The position numbers and the translations under genes are program-made. Under the pieces are notes generated by a model that worked only from the letters and a program-made list of their open reading frames with translations, made no database searches and had not been told where the DNA came from. A DNA stretch of 64,000 bases from the NCBI RefSeq assembly GCF_000315055.1, contig NZ_BAER01000064.1, forward strand, positions 51,086 to 115,085, read 5' to 3'. This DNA is from Paraglaciecola polaris LMG 21857 (GTDB lineage: Bacteria; Pseudomonadota; Gammaproteobacteria; Enterobacterales; Alteromonadaceae). This document shows, one piece after another, positions 48,848 to 58,344 of this stretch. Every line of letters begins with the position of its first letter. The first letter of the stretch is position 1.

Positions 48848-49975
48848 ATGAATGCAAAGTTTGACTCGATTCGTCCATTTAACGATTGCGATCTACCACA
48901 GGTGTTAGGTCGACTCATTCAAAATCGTCAACTGATGGACAGCTTAGTCGCCTTTCGTTTCTCTACCTGGCCGCGTTTTTGTTATCCGCTGTTACGTGCT
49001 GTAACCCGACTGTATTTAACCAGACGGCGCAACCGTATAAAGAACTTGCGGGATTTTCAAGTGTTAGTTGAACCCTATATGCAGCGCATGATTGAGCAAA
49101 CAACAGATAGCTTTAGTGTGTCTGGGCTTGATGAACTGGACCTAAGCCAGCCGTGTATATTCATTAGTAATCACAGAGACATTGCTCTTGATCCTGGTTT
49201 TGTTAATTGGTCATTACACCTAAATGGACAAGACACGGTACGTATTGCTGTTGGTGACAATCTACTAAAAGAAGAGTGGGTTGCTGATCTGATTAGACTT
49301 AATAAGTGTTTTATTGTGCACCGTAGTGCCAAAGACAGACGGGAAAAATTGGCTGATGCAAAACTGCTAAGTGAATATATCTTTCATACGTTAAAAAACG
49401 ATAACCAACATATCTGGATTGCGCAGAGGGAAGGCAGGGCAAAAGATGGTGTGGATGCAACCAACCCGGCTATTATTTCTATGCTCAGTTTAAACAAACC
49501 TAAAGAACAACCATTAAGTGAGTACATTGCTAGTTTGCGTATCGTACCCGTATCTATTTCTTATGAATTTGACCCTTGTGATTTGAGTAAGGCAAAAGAG
49601 TTACATACCACAGAGGTCGAAGGCAGCTATGACAAACAAGATAGTGAAGACATTCGCAGCATAGTCGATGGTATCGTTGGCTATAAGGGGAATGTACATG
49701 TCTCTTTTGGGCAGTTACTAAACAGTGAATTTGAGAACGCTAAAGGGGTTGCCGAGCAAATAGATATGCAGATTAAGCAAAATTATCGCCGTTTTCCTAG
49801 TGCGGACGCCGCGGTTCAAATGTTGGAAGGGAATGAAAACGCAAAAGATGACTTATTTCCCCAACAAAAAATAGACGAAGCCAAAGCGCATTTAACTTCG
49901 CGTTTATGTGATGAGCCGCTGGAGATAAAACACAAAGTATTGTCTATGTATGCCGTTCCTATCACGATCAAATGA
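48848..49975 (+). CDS. lysophospholipid acyltransferase-like protein
   Basis: 375 residues with a PlsC-type acyltransferase core. SNHRDIALDPGF at about residue 103 corresponds to the NHxxxxD block, but the second acidic residue is one position later than usual (H-x5-D; the Asp at H+2 may substitute). FIVHRSAKDRRE and WIAQREGRAKDG resemble blocks II and III. No cleavable signal peptide is visible; the N-terminal region (residues 30-55) is moderately hydrophobic and could sit on the membrane. Acyl acceptor unknown. Monocistronic, with a terminator at 50062. Confidence 0.78.
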   Translation: MNAKFDSIRPFNDCDLPQVLGRLIQNRQLMDSLVAFRFSTWPRFCYPLLRAVTRLYLTRRRNRIKNLRDFQVLVEPYMQRMIEQTTDSFSVSGLDELDLSQPCIFISNHRDIALDPGFVNWSLHLNGQDTVRIAVGDNLLKEEWVADLIRLNKCFIVHRSAKDRREKLADAKLLSEYIFHTLKNDNQHIWIAQREGRAKDGVDATNPAIISMLSLNKPKEQPLSEYIASLRIVPVSISYEFDPCDLSKAKELHTTEVEGSYDKQDSEDIRSIVDGIVGYKGNVHVSFGQLLNSEFENAKGVAEQIDMQIKQNYRRFPSADAAVQMLEGNENAKDDLFPQQKIDEAKAHLTSRLCDEPLEIKHKVLSMYAVPITIK

Positions 49976-50061
49976 TGATGAATTTTTGAGTTAGACTGAT
50001 TTCTTGAATTGAACGAACATGGTGCTTTTTTCGGAGTGCTTTTCATAAAACTTATCAGACA

Positions 50062-50093
50062 TTAAAAAAGGGCGATTGCGCCCTTTTTTAATG
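50062..50093. terminator. bidirectional terminator
   Basis: AAAAAAGGGCG and CGCCCTTTTTT around ATTG, between the acyltransferase-like gene and the convergent small membrane gene. Confidence 0.85.
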
Positions 50094-50107
50094 TCTTAAC
50101 GCATATA

Positions 50108-50341
50108 CTAAGCGACTTTATTTTTTTTAAGATCATCAAACTGTCGATGCAAATCGTATTTTTCATCGGTGACAATTTTCTCTAAGGTTTCAATACGCTC
50201 TTTTAGATCAGCGATTTGTTGTGCGAGTTGTACATCCTGTTGCTCAGCAGCTTTATTTTTTTTCTTGGTTTTTGTGCCATTAGTTAGTTCAACAATAGCC
50301 CAACAGATGATGGCAACGATAGCGACGGCAGTGATGTTCAT
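50108..50341 (-). CDS. small membrane protein with coiled coil, PspB-like shape
   Basis: 77 residues: an N-terminal helix (ITAVAIVAIICWAIVEL), a very basic patch (TKTKKKNK) and a coiled coil (LAQQIADLKERIETLEKIVTD). This layout and the RIETLEKIVTD stretch resemble PspB of the phage-shock system, but pspA and pspC are not next to it. ATG 50341 is served by GAGGAA about 7 bases upstream. It may belong to a wider family of envelope-stress small proteins; the function is unproven. Confidence 0.65.
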   Translation of the reverse strand: MNITAVAIVAIICWAIVELTNGTKTKKKNKAAEQQDVQLAQQIADLKERIETLEKIVTDEKYDLHRQFDDLKKNKVA

Positions 50342-50537
50342 GTGTCTATTCCTCAAATCGATGTGTTAAAATAGTGTCCATATTTGTATAGTGTTAAGCA
50401 ATTCGCTGACCAAAATTAAAAAACCTTTTTAATCAAATAGTTAATTAATTTAACGCTATGTTAGGTTAAGCTTAATTGGTTAATTTGACGAATTAATTAA
50501 TGAATTTCACCAACTCCGTCACCCGTTTATAAGCTAA

Positions 50538-51187
<650 letters not shown>

Positions 51188-51250
51188 GTTATATCCTTCT
51201 TTTCATTCTTTATCATGTTCGTTGAGTGGTGTTCCAATTGGCTAGATATT

Positions 51251-51323
51251 GCATTAGCCACGCTAATGCTTCTGTATTTTAGCGCCAATGTAGACCACAT
51301 TAGGTGAACTTATGTTCCCCTAA
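51251..51323. other. two inverted repeats upstream of the 50-residue gene
   Basis: GCATTAG/CTAATGC (51251-51269, five-base loop) and TTAGGTGAAC/GTTCCCCTAA (51300-51323, four-base loop, one mismatch). Neither has a T-run. They lie in the 252-bp gap between the 50-residue gene and mltF, both of which run on the minus strand. The rest of the gap is AT-rich and shows nothing else. Confidence 0.45.
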
Positions 51324-51439
51324 ACATAATCTACCAGTTTGATATGAATGAAAAATGACAAGGAAATAACACTAGCAATAAAAATGTAAAATATTGTTTA
51401 CTTTGAAAAAGGCATATTGCAAGTCGATGTGTTTTTCAC

Positions 51440-53176
51440 CTAGGGACTGGATTCTGGCTCAAGCGCTTCGGTTTCTGAAGACGGCTCAGTTGATTCGCCG
51501 ATAGTGTCGTCATTAGATTCTCGTTCGGTTTCAGGTTTAATTTTGACGTTTGGCGTTTCTTCGTCAATGGCCTCAAGTTCCGCTTCAAACGACAGGTCAG
51601 AAATAATAGGTGGGGGCGACACCTGCTTCCTATTTTTTATTGTTTTTGCGTTACCCATACTCTCTGGCGCGGACGCTGGGTTGTTAACGTCTGCTTCATT
51701 TGTTATCTCAGGCTCATTCTGAAGGTCAACCTCTGGTGTTTGTTCAACAGGCAACAAATCAGGTTGTTGCTCATTTAACCAGACCAAGGTGTCGTAGTAG
51801 CGCCGAATATTATCTACATATATAACCGCTTCGTTGCCTCTAGCATATCCGTAGCGAGTGGTCTTGTAATACCTTTTTTGGCGCAATTGCGGTAGACGTT
51901 TTTTTACATCAACCCACATATCTGGATTACCGCCTTGGCGTTCAGTTAACACTCGTGCATCTTCTAAATGACCTAAACCTATATTGTATGCAGCCAATGC
52001 AAACCATAATCTGTCTGGTGATGGTATGCGATCTGGAATACGGGTTAGTAATGAGGATAAATATTCTGAACCTCCGCGAATACTTTGCTCAGGGTCAAGA
52101 CGAGAGGTTACACCTAAATCCTTTGCCGTATTTAGCGTTAGCATCATTAAACCACGTACACCGGTAACCGATTTAGCTTTGGGATCCCAATGGCTTTCTT
52201 GGTAACTGAGTGCGGCCAGTAAACGCCAGTCGAGATCATTCGCATAACGTTCAAACAAGCTGAGATAGGGTGTCAATTTACTGGATGCTGAGCGGATGAA
52301 GTCTCGGGTATCAACATAATTAAATTGGCGTACGTGACCAAAATGTTTATCTTCAAGCGCAGCTAGCGTACCGTTTTCATGGATTTCACCAAAATATTCG
52401 ATAAGCGCAGCACGCAAAGCATCATCGCTCTTTTTGCTGGTGGCCCAGGCTATACCTTGAGATTGACTCAACGAGAATCCAATGCTTAATTCGGGATAAC
52501 GACGGCGCATTAAGGCTAATATATTTGAGTCAACGACTGTGTAATCCAACTCATCGGCCAGTACCGCTTCAAGTAGCTCTTCGGAGTCTTTGTCGTTGGT
52601 TTCTTGCCAGCTTAATGTTGGGTTTTGTGCTTGAAAATTACGTAAGGTTTCACTGTGGCCACTGCCAGCGACGACCATAAATTCACCTGTAAGATCAGAT
52701 AGCTCTCTTGGCCTCACATCCCCTTGTTTAAAAACCAATTTTTGGCTGACGTTTTGATATGCAGGGCCAAAACGAAATTGCGCGTAGCGCTCAGGACTGA
52801 CGTTAATACCAGCCGCTATGATATCTAAATGGGCGTTATCTAGCTGGGGGAAAAGCTCGTTGACTGTGTAGTAGGGGAAAATTTCTAGCTTTACGCCTAA
52901 ATAATCAGCAAAGCCAGCTGCAAGTTCATATTCGAATCCTTCAGGGCCATTGGGACCGTTATAATAGGTCGTAAGCCCATAAATGGTCCCCACGCGCAGG
53001 ACGCCTGTATCGAGAACACGTTGCAGACTATCTTGCTTTTCTGGCTCACTACAAGCACTGAGAAACAATGACACAATGAACAGAAAATAATAACGAAATG
53101 AAATACCCAACCCCTTAAAAAACGATAAGCCGGATATTGTGACCAAAAGTGATGAATTCATCCAGATATTTATCAT
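51440..53176 (-). CDS. mltF: membrane-bound lytic murein transglycosylase F
   Basis: Two-domain lipoprotein that cleaves peptidoglycan. The lipobox FLSACS places the lipid Cys near residue 42; a periplasmic solute-binding (SBP_bac_3) domain follows (RVGTIYGLTTYY to about residue 300), then a Slt-type lysozyme domain with the catalytic Glu in ALSYQESHWDP and the motifs GVRGLMMLT and AAYNIGLGH. The last 110 residues or so are a Pro/Glu/Ser-rich acidic tail, which makes it 578 residues against about 518 in E. coli. The start is uncertain (ATG 53176 or 53161). Divergent from purL, as in other gammaproteobacteria. Confidence 0.92.
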   Translation of the reverse strand: MINIWMNSSLLVTISGLSFFKGLGISFRYYFLFIVSLFLSACSEPEKQDSLQRVLDTGVLRVGTIYGLTTYYNGPNGPEGFEYELAAGFADYLGVKLEIFPYYTVNELFPQLDNAHLDIIAAGINVSPERYAQFRFGPAYQNVSQKLVFKQGDVRPRELSDLTGEFMVVAGSGHSETLRNFQAQNPTLSWQETNDKDSEELLEAVLADELDYTVVDSNILALMRRRYPELSIGFSLSQSQGIAWATSKKSDDALRAALIEYFGEIHENGTLAALEDKHFGHVRQFNYVDTRDFIRSASSKLTPYLSLFERYANDLDWRLLAALSYQESHWDPKAKSVTGVRGLMMLTLNTAKDLGVTSRLDPEQSIRGGSEYLSSLLTRIPDRIPSPDRLWFALAAYNIGLGHLEDARVLTERQGGNPDMWVDVKKRLPQLRQKRYYKTTRYGYARGNEAVIYVDNIRRYYDTLVWLNEQQPDLLPVEQTPEVDLQNEPEITNEADVNNPASAPESMGNAKTIKNRKQVSPPPIISDLSFEAELEAIDEETPNVKIKPETERESNDDTIGESTEPSSETEALEPESSP

Positions 53177-53208
53177 TTAATAAAAGTCCTAAAGAAGCGG
53201 TTAAGTGC

Positions 53209-53238
53209 TTATCAATCGTGCCAAAATCAGTATATAAT
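53209..53238 (+). promoter_or_regulatory. probable promoter of purL
   Basis: TTATCA, 18 bases, TATAAT at 53233-53238, 78 bases before the purL ATG. No convincing PurR operator is seen. Confidence 0.5.
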
Positions 53239-53315
53239 CCTGCGCTTAAAAATTTCCCGAAAATCGGTTTGCTACCACGAAAGTGGGTGAGCCCTGCAAC
53301 TTGGTGATTACCTTT

Positions 53316-56300
53316 ATGCTTGTCCTTCGCGGCGCCCCAGCCCTTTCTGAATTTCGTACTAAAAAACTCATGCAATCTATTGCGTCTCTTAACCTACCGG
53401 TTCATTCATTATTTGCTGAATTCGTGCATTTTGCTCAAGTGAGTGCACAGTTAAGTGAAAATGACCAACAGGTGTTGGATAAGTTACTGACCTACGGGCC
53501 TAAAATTGAAGAGCAGCAGCACAAAGGCATGTTGTTATTGGTTATCCCGCGTGGGGGCACCATTTCGCCTTGGTCGTCAAAAGCTACCGATATTGCGCAT
53601 AACTGTGGGCTGAAAAACGTGCAACGCTTAGAGCGTGGTTGTGCGTTTTACGTTGACGCAGATACCTTGAATGATAGTCAGCTTTCTCAGCTGAAAAATG
53701 TGCTACATGATCGCATGACACAAAGTGTTGTCACGGACTTACAAGATGCGAGCGTATTATTTAGACATGAGTCACCTAAGCCACATACGTCGATTGATAT
53801 TTTAGGTGGAGGCAGAGAAGAATTAGTCAGCGCAAATGTACGTTTAGGCTTGGCACTTGCTGAGGACGAGGTCGATTATTTGGTCGATAGTTTCAATACA
53901 CTGGGGCGTAACCCCAATGATGTTGAACTGTACATGTTCGCGCAAGCGAATTCAGAGCATTGTCGCCACAAAATATTCAACGCAGATTGGACAATTGATG
54001 GGCAAGTTCAGCCTAAGTCGTTGTTTAAAATGATTAAAAATACTTATGAAAAATGTCCTGACTATGTGCATTCCGCATATTCAGACAATGCTGCCGTAAT
54101 GGAAGGCAGTTTTGCAGGACGATTTTTCCCCCAGGCGGATAGCAACCAATACCGCTACCATCATGAAGATATTGATATTTTGATGAAAGTCGAAACCCAT
54201 AATCACCCAACCGCGATTGCGCCATTTAGTGGTGCAGCAACTGGCTCCGGTGGTGAAATTCGTGATGAAGGGGCGACGGGGCGTGGCTCAAAACCTAAAG
54301 CTGGCTTGGTCGGTTTCTCTGTTTCAAATTTACGTATCCCAGGATTCGAGCAACCTTGGGAAAACGATTATGGCAAGCCTGAACGTATTGTTACCGCGTT
54401 CGATATTATGCTAGATGGCCCATTGGGTGGTGCCGCATTTAATAATGAATTTGGTCGGCCCAATATATTAGGTTACTTCCGTACTTATGAGCAGCAAGTA
54501 ACCAGCTTTAACGGTGTTGAAGTGCGCGGCTACCACAAGCCTATTATGTTGGCTGGTGGACTAGGTAACATTCGTAAACAGCATACCCAAAAAGGTGAAA
54601 TCACGGTAGGCGCTAAACTCATCGCTCTTGGCGGCCCAGCAATGAATATTGGCTTAGGTGGTGGTGCGGCTTCATCTATGGCCTCAGGTGAGTCAAATGA
54701 AGATCTTGATTTTGCATCAGTGCAACGTGGTAATCCAGAAATGGAGCGTCGCTGTCAAGAAGTGATTGATAAGTGTTGGCAGTTGGGTGATAACAACCCT
54801 ATTCAATTTATTCACGATGTGGGCGCGGGTGGCTTGTCTAATGCGTTTCCTGAACTGGTCAATGACGGTGGCCGTGGAGCCAATTTCTCGCTGCGTAATG
54901 TGCCGAACGACGAACCAGGTATGACCCCTCTAGAAGTCTGGTGTAATGAATCGCAAGAGCGTTACGTGATGTCAGTTGCGCCTGAAAATTTGGCCATATT
55001 TGCTGATATTTGTGCCCGTGAGCGTGCACCTTTTGCCGTTGTGGGCGAAGCAACCGAAGCGCGTCACCTGACCTTAGATGATAGTCATTTCAACAATAAA
55101 CCCATCGATATGCCGCTTGATGTATTACTAGGTAAAGCGCCAAAGATGCATCGCGATGTGCAGTCTAAACGTCTCACTGGTCGTGCGTTTGACTTGAGTC
55201 AGATTAATTTAGAGGAGGCTGCGACGCGCTTATTGCACTTACCTGCAGTGGCCGAAAAAACCTTCTTGATTACCATAGGCGATCGCTCTGTAACTGGGTT
55301 GGTCAATCGCGACCAAATGGTTGGCCCATGGCAGATACCTGTGGCTGATGTGGCGGTCACTGCTGCTGCCTTTGATTCGTATCAGGGCGAAGCCATGTCA
55401 TTAGGTGAGCGCACGCCCGCAGCCTTATTGAACTTTGCCGCATCTGCGCGCTTGGCTGTAGGTGAAGCGTTAACCAATATTGCCGCTGCAGATATTGGCG
55501 ATTTAAAACGTATTAAGCTTTCAGCTAATTGGATGGCTGCTGCTGGACATCCTGGCGAAGATGCTGGTTTGTATGAAGCAGTTAAAGCCGTGGGTGAGGA
55601 GCTATGCCCAGCGTTAGGTTTGACCATTCCGGTAGGCAAGGACTCAATGTCGATGAAAACCCAATGGCAAGACGAGCAAGGCGATAAGGCTGTCACATCA
55701 CCTATGTCGTTGGTTATCACCGCATTTGGCGCAGTGCAAGACGTACGTAAAACCCTTACTCCTGAATTAAGCCGTGAAGGTAACACTCAGTTAATGTTAA
55801 TTGACCTAGGTGCGGGTAAAAATCGTATGGGTGCCTCGTGTTTAGCTCAGGTTTACCAGAGGCTTGGTGACCAGACTCCTGATGTAGATTCACCCGAAAT
55901 ACTCAAAGGGTTTTTCTTAGCTATTCAGCAATTAGTACATGATAAAGCGTTATATGCGTACCATGACCGCTCTGACGGTGGATTATTTACGACACTCGTC
56001 GAAATGGCATTCGCAGGTAACACCGGCCTTAATGTAAATCTTGATCGTCTTGTTGGGGATAATGCCAGTGCATTATTTAACGAAGAGTTAGGCGCGGTGA
56101 TCCAGTTTGACGCGGATAAATTAAACCAAATTGAAGCGGTGTTAGCTAAAAATGGCTTAACAGAGATGAGTCATGTGATTGGCAGTTTATCGGCAGACGA
56201 TAATATTACCTTTTTCCGTGATGGCAGCCCAGTGCTGCAAAATAGCCGCCGTGTTTATCGTAATGCGTGGGCGCAAACAACGCATCATATGCAGAGCTTA

Positions 56301-57203
56301 CGCGATAATCCTGTGTGCGCAGAGCAAGAGCTTGCGACTAAAAATGATGTAAACAACCCAGGCTTGCACGCATCTCTTAGTTTTGATTTGAATGAAGACG
56401 TTGCTGCACCTTATATCGCCAAGGGAATTACACCCAAAATGGCGATACTGCGTGAGCAGGGCGTGAACTCCCATGTTGAAATGGCTGCTGCATTTGACCG
56501 TGCCGGTTTTACATCCGTCGATGTGCACATGAGTGATATTTTGTCAGGACGGGTATCGCTTACTCAGTTTCAAGGCTTGGTTGCCTGTGGTGGCTTCTCG
56601 TACGGAGATGTATTGGGTGCTGGTGAAGGTTGGGCCAAGTCTATTTTGTTTAATGCTATGGCCCGGGATGAGTTCTCTGCGTTTTTCCAGCGCAATGAAA
56701 CGTTTACGTTAGGTGTGTGTAATGGCTGCCAAATGTTGTCCAACTTGAAATCACTTATTCCTGGGACGGAACATTGGCCGCACTTTGTGACCAATAAATC
56801 AGAGCGCTTTGAAGCGCGTGTGGCCATGCTTGAAGTCAAAGACTCGCCGTCCGTTTTCTTTAACGGCATGCAAGGCTCAAAAATGCCAATTGCGGTATCC
56901 CATGGTGAAGGCCGGGCGGAGTTTGCCCAAACATCAGGCTTACAAAATGCACTAAGCAGCAATACGATTGCCCTACAATATGTGGATAACTACGGTAAGG
57001 TAACCGAGCAATACCCAGCTAACCCGAATGGTTCGCCTGCGGGTATTGCAGGGCTAACGTCTTTAGATGGACGAGCAACGATTATGATGCCTCACCCTGA
57101 ACGTGTGTTTAGAACCGTTGCCAACTCTTGGCACCCGGATGAGTGGCAAGAAGACAGCCCATGGATGCGTATGTTTAGAAATGCACGGGTTTACTTAGGC
57201 TAG
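53316..57203 (+). CDS. purL: phosphoribosylformylglycinamidine synthase
   Basis: Large single-chain FGAR amidotransferase of purine synthesis. From ATG 53316 it has 1295 residues, the E. coli length. The N-terminal PurS-like and linker domains lead to the ATP-binding core ([28 protein letters not shown] minus its last residues), and the C-terminal glutaminase has GVCNGCQML with the nucleophile Cys and PHPER with the His/Glu. The frame is open to 53283, but those residues are not part of the family. Followed by a terminator at 57262. Confidence 0.97.
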   Translation: MLVLRGAPALSEFRTKKLMQSIASLNLPVHSLFAEFVHFAQVSAQLSENDQQVLDKLLTYGPKIEEQQHKGMLLLVIPRGGTISPWSSKATDIAHNCGLKNVQRLERGCAFYVDADTLNDSQLSQLKNVLHDRMTQSVVTDLQDASVLFRHESPKPHTSIDILGGGREELVSANVRLGLALAEDEVDYLVDSFNTLGRNPNDVELYMFAQANSEHCRHKIFNADWTIDGQVQPKSLFKMIKNTYEKCPDYVHSAYSDNAAVMEGSFAGRFFPQADSNQYRYHHEDIDILMKVETHNHPTAIAPFSGAATGSGGEIRDEGATGRGSKPKAGLVGFSVSNLRIPGFEQPWENDYGKPERIVTAFDIMLDGPLGGAAFNNEFGRPNILGYFRTYEQQVTSFNGVEVRGYHKPIMLAGGLGNIRKQHTQKGEITVGAKLIALGGPAMNIGLGGGAASSMASGESNEDLDFASVQRGNPEMERRCQEVIDKCWQLGDNNPIQFIHDVGAGGLSNAFPELVNDGGRGANFSLRNVPNDEPGMTPLEVWCNESQERYVMSVAPENLAIFADICARERAPFAVVGEATEARHLTLDDSHFNNKPIDMPLDVLLGKAPKMHRDVQSKRLTGRAFDLSQINLEEAATRLLHLPAVAEKTFLITIGDRSVTGLVNRDQMVGPWQIPVADVAVTAAAFDSYQGEAMSLGERTPAALLNFAASARLAVGEALTNIAAADIGDLKRIKLSANWMAAAGHPGEDAGLYEAVKAVGEELCPALGLTIPVGKDSMSMKTQWQDEQGDKAVTSPMSLVITAFGAVQDVRKTLTPELSREGNTQLMLIDLGAGKNRMGASCLAQVYQRLGDQTPDVDSPEILKGFFLAIQQLVHDKALYAYHDRSDGGLFTTLVEMAFAGNTGLNVNLDRLVGDNASALFNEELGAVIQFDADKLNQIEAVLAKNGLTEMSHVIGSLSADDNITFFRDGSPVLQNSRRVYRNAWAQTTHHMQSLRDNPVCAEQELATKNDVNNPGLHASLSFDLNEDVAAPYIAKGITPKMAILREQGVNSHVEMAAAFDRAGFTSVDVHMSDILSGRVSLTQFQGLVACGGFSYGDVLGAGEGWAKSILFNAMARDEFSAFFQRNETFTLGVCNGCQMLSNLKSLIPGTEHWPHFVTNKSERFEARVAMLEVKDSPSVFFNGMQGSKMPIAVSHGEGRAEFAQTSGLQNALSSNTIALQYVDNYGKVTEQYPANPNGSPAGIAGLTSLDGRATIMMPHPERVFRTVANSWHPDEWQEDSPWMRMFRNARVYLG

Positions 57204-57261
57204 CCAGAACCTAAGTTAGCTCAGATTACTCACGGTTCACAGGTAAGTAATTTGCACTTAG

Positions 57262-57288
57262 AAAAAGCCTCAAATTTTGAGGCTTTTT
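57262..57288 (+). terminator. terminator after purL
   Basis: AAAAAGCCTCAAA and TTTGAGGCTTTTT around a single central base form a long stem ending in T-run. Confidence 0.85.
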
Positions 57289-57564
57289 GATTTTTTGCTT
57301 ATGTATTAATAACTTATAACTTTAGTCTAATGGGAAACGACGTAATTTATTACAGTGTTTAAAAAATAAGCGAAAAGTTCCCTGTTTAACGAAATTATTT
57401 ACTCATTCAATTCTTTGATTTAATTAAATAAAAACTTGTATCCTTGTTTAAATCTGCTTATTATTCGTCCGTTTCTTGACAGAAGTTTACAATTCTGCTT
57501 GTAAAGAGGATGTTAAGATATTGGGGCAGGATGCAGGTACTTATAAAATAAAAAGAGACGTGAT
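57289..57564 (+). other. AT-rich leader with a candidate promoter
   Basis: No gene here. TTGACA at 57476-57481, 18 bases, TGTAAA is a reasonable sigma-70 promoter for the small gene at 57565, with a leader of about 60 bases. The remainder is AT-rich without repeats that I can see. Confidence 0.5.
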
Positions 57565-57729
57565 ATGAATCGTTCATCTAAAGGTTTTGGTTTGGCAGGT
57601 GTTTTGGCTACTGTCGTATTTCTCATCGTAGCTGCTATTTTTAGCGCTTCAGCAAAATCACAAGCAATGCCGACGAATGTTGTACAGCTGGAAGCGGGTA
57701 AAGTGACAGGGATCTCAGTCGTACCGTAA
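57565..57729 (+). CDS. 54-residue exported or membrane-anchored peptide
   Basis: ATG 57565 to TAA 57729. The product has a basic N terminus (MNRSSKGFG), one hydrophobic stretch (LAGVLATVVFLIVAAIFS) and an AXA-like site (SASAKS) near residue 30, so it is either secreted as a peptide of about 24 residues or anchored in the inner membrane. AAAGAGACG lies 7-15 bases upstream, and a TTGACA promoter is placed before it. I do not recognise it. Isolated between purL and a decayed gene. Confidence 0.6.
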   Translation: MNRSSKGFGLAGVLATVVFLIVAAIFSASAKSQAMPTNVVQLEAGKVTGISVVP

Positions 57730-57765
57730 ATATATTTATAGCCTTGCTGTTTGTTTCTACCCTTT

Positions 57766-58220
57766 TTAGGAATGCGAATAGCGTATTTGCCGGCTTATCT
57801 TCTGCTTTATTCTAATTAATTTACTTTTTACACTGTAACTCCCTGTTATGCGTTTTGTGCTGTGCGCTTTTTTCAGTAAAGCATATACGGCGGCGCTTCC
57901 TCCGTGGTGTATTTGTGCGCTGTGAAACGCAATAACCTGAGGCATTTGCAACAATCAGTGATTCACACCACTGCTTAAATAGCCCTGGATAGGTTTACTC
58001 TGCGCACCTCGTTGACAGGATATTGACCCAGGCGCAGATTTTTAAACACCTCTTCTTGTACACCATCCTGCTTGGAGCTGAGTATATCGTTTGGATCGAT
58101 TAAATGAGTGGCCTCATTTGATAGGTAGTTATTGGTTTCATTTAGCTGGCGCACCAACCTCTGACGTTTAAGGTGCTGAGCTAAGGTTTTTGTGTTTGCG
58201 TGATGCAGACTTTGTCATCA
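57766..58220 (-). pseudogene. remnant of a SmrA-like (Smr domain) gene
   Basis: Two fragments on the minus strand read like one DNA endonuclease SmrA protein. Fragment 1 (about 58190-57975) has DPNDILSSKQDGVQEEVFKN and LRLGQYPVNEV, the segment before the Smr domain. Fragment 2 (about 57985-57766, another frame) has GVNH, a TGA at 57955-57957 where Trp is expected, then MPQVIAFHSAQIHHGGSAAV, the end of the Smr domain. Some 45-55 residues between them, including the HGKG core, are missing, and no start codon with a ribosome-binding site is evident. The gene is dead by deletion, frameshift and nonsense mutation. Confidence 0.7.
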
Positions 58221-58344
58221 GGTATTAGGGGCGTGGAAGTAGATTTCAATTTACAAAATGTTGCAAACAAGACACCGGGTGAAAGGTTCTGTTAATGAAA
58301 CGAATATGCCACAATTTGCGGTGGACAAACCATTAGGAATAACA

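Noticed and set aside
53252..53272. Possible PurR operator before purL (CCGAAAATCGGTTTGC)
   Set aside because: The half-sites are separated by extra bases compared with the PurR consensus and only one half resembles it; not convincing.
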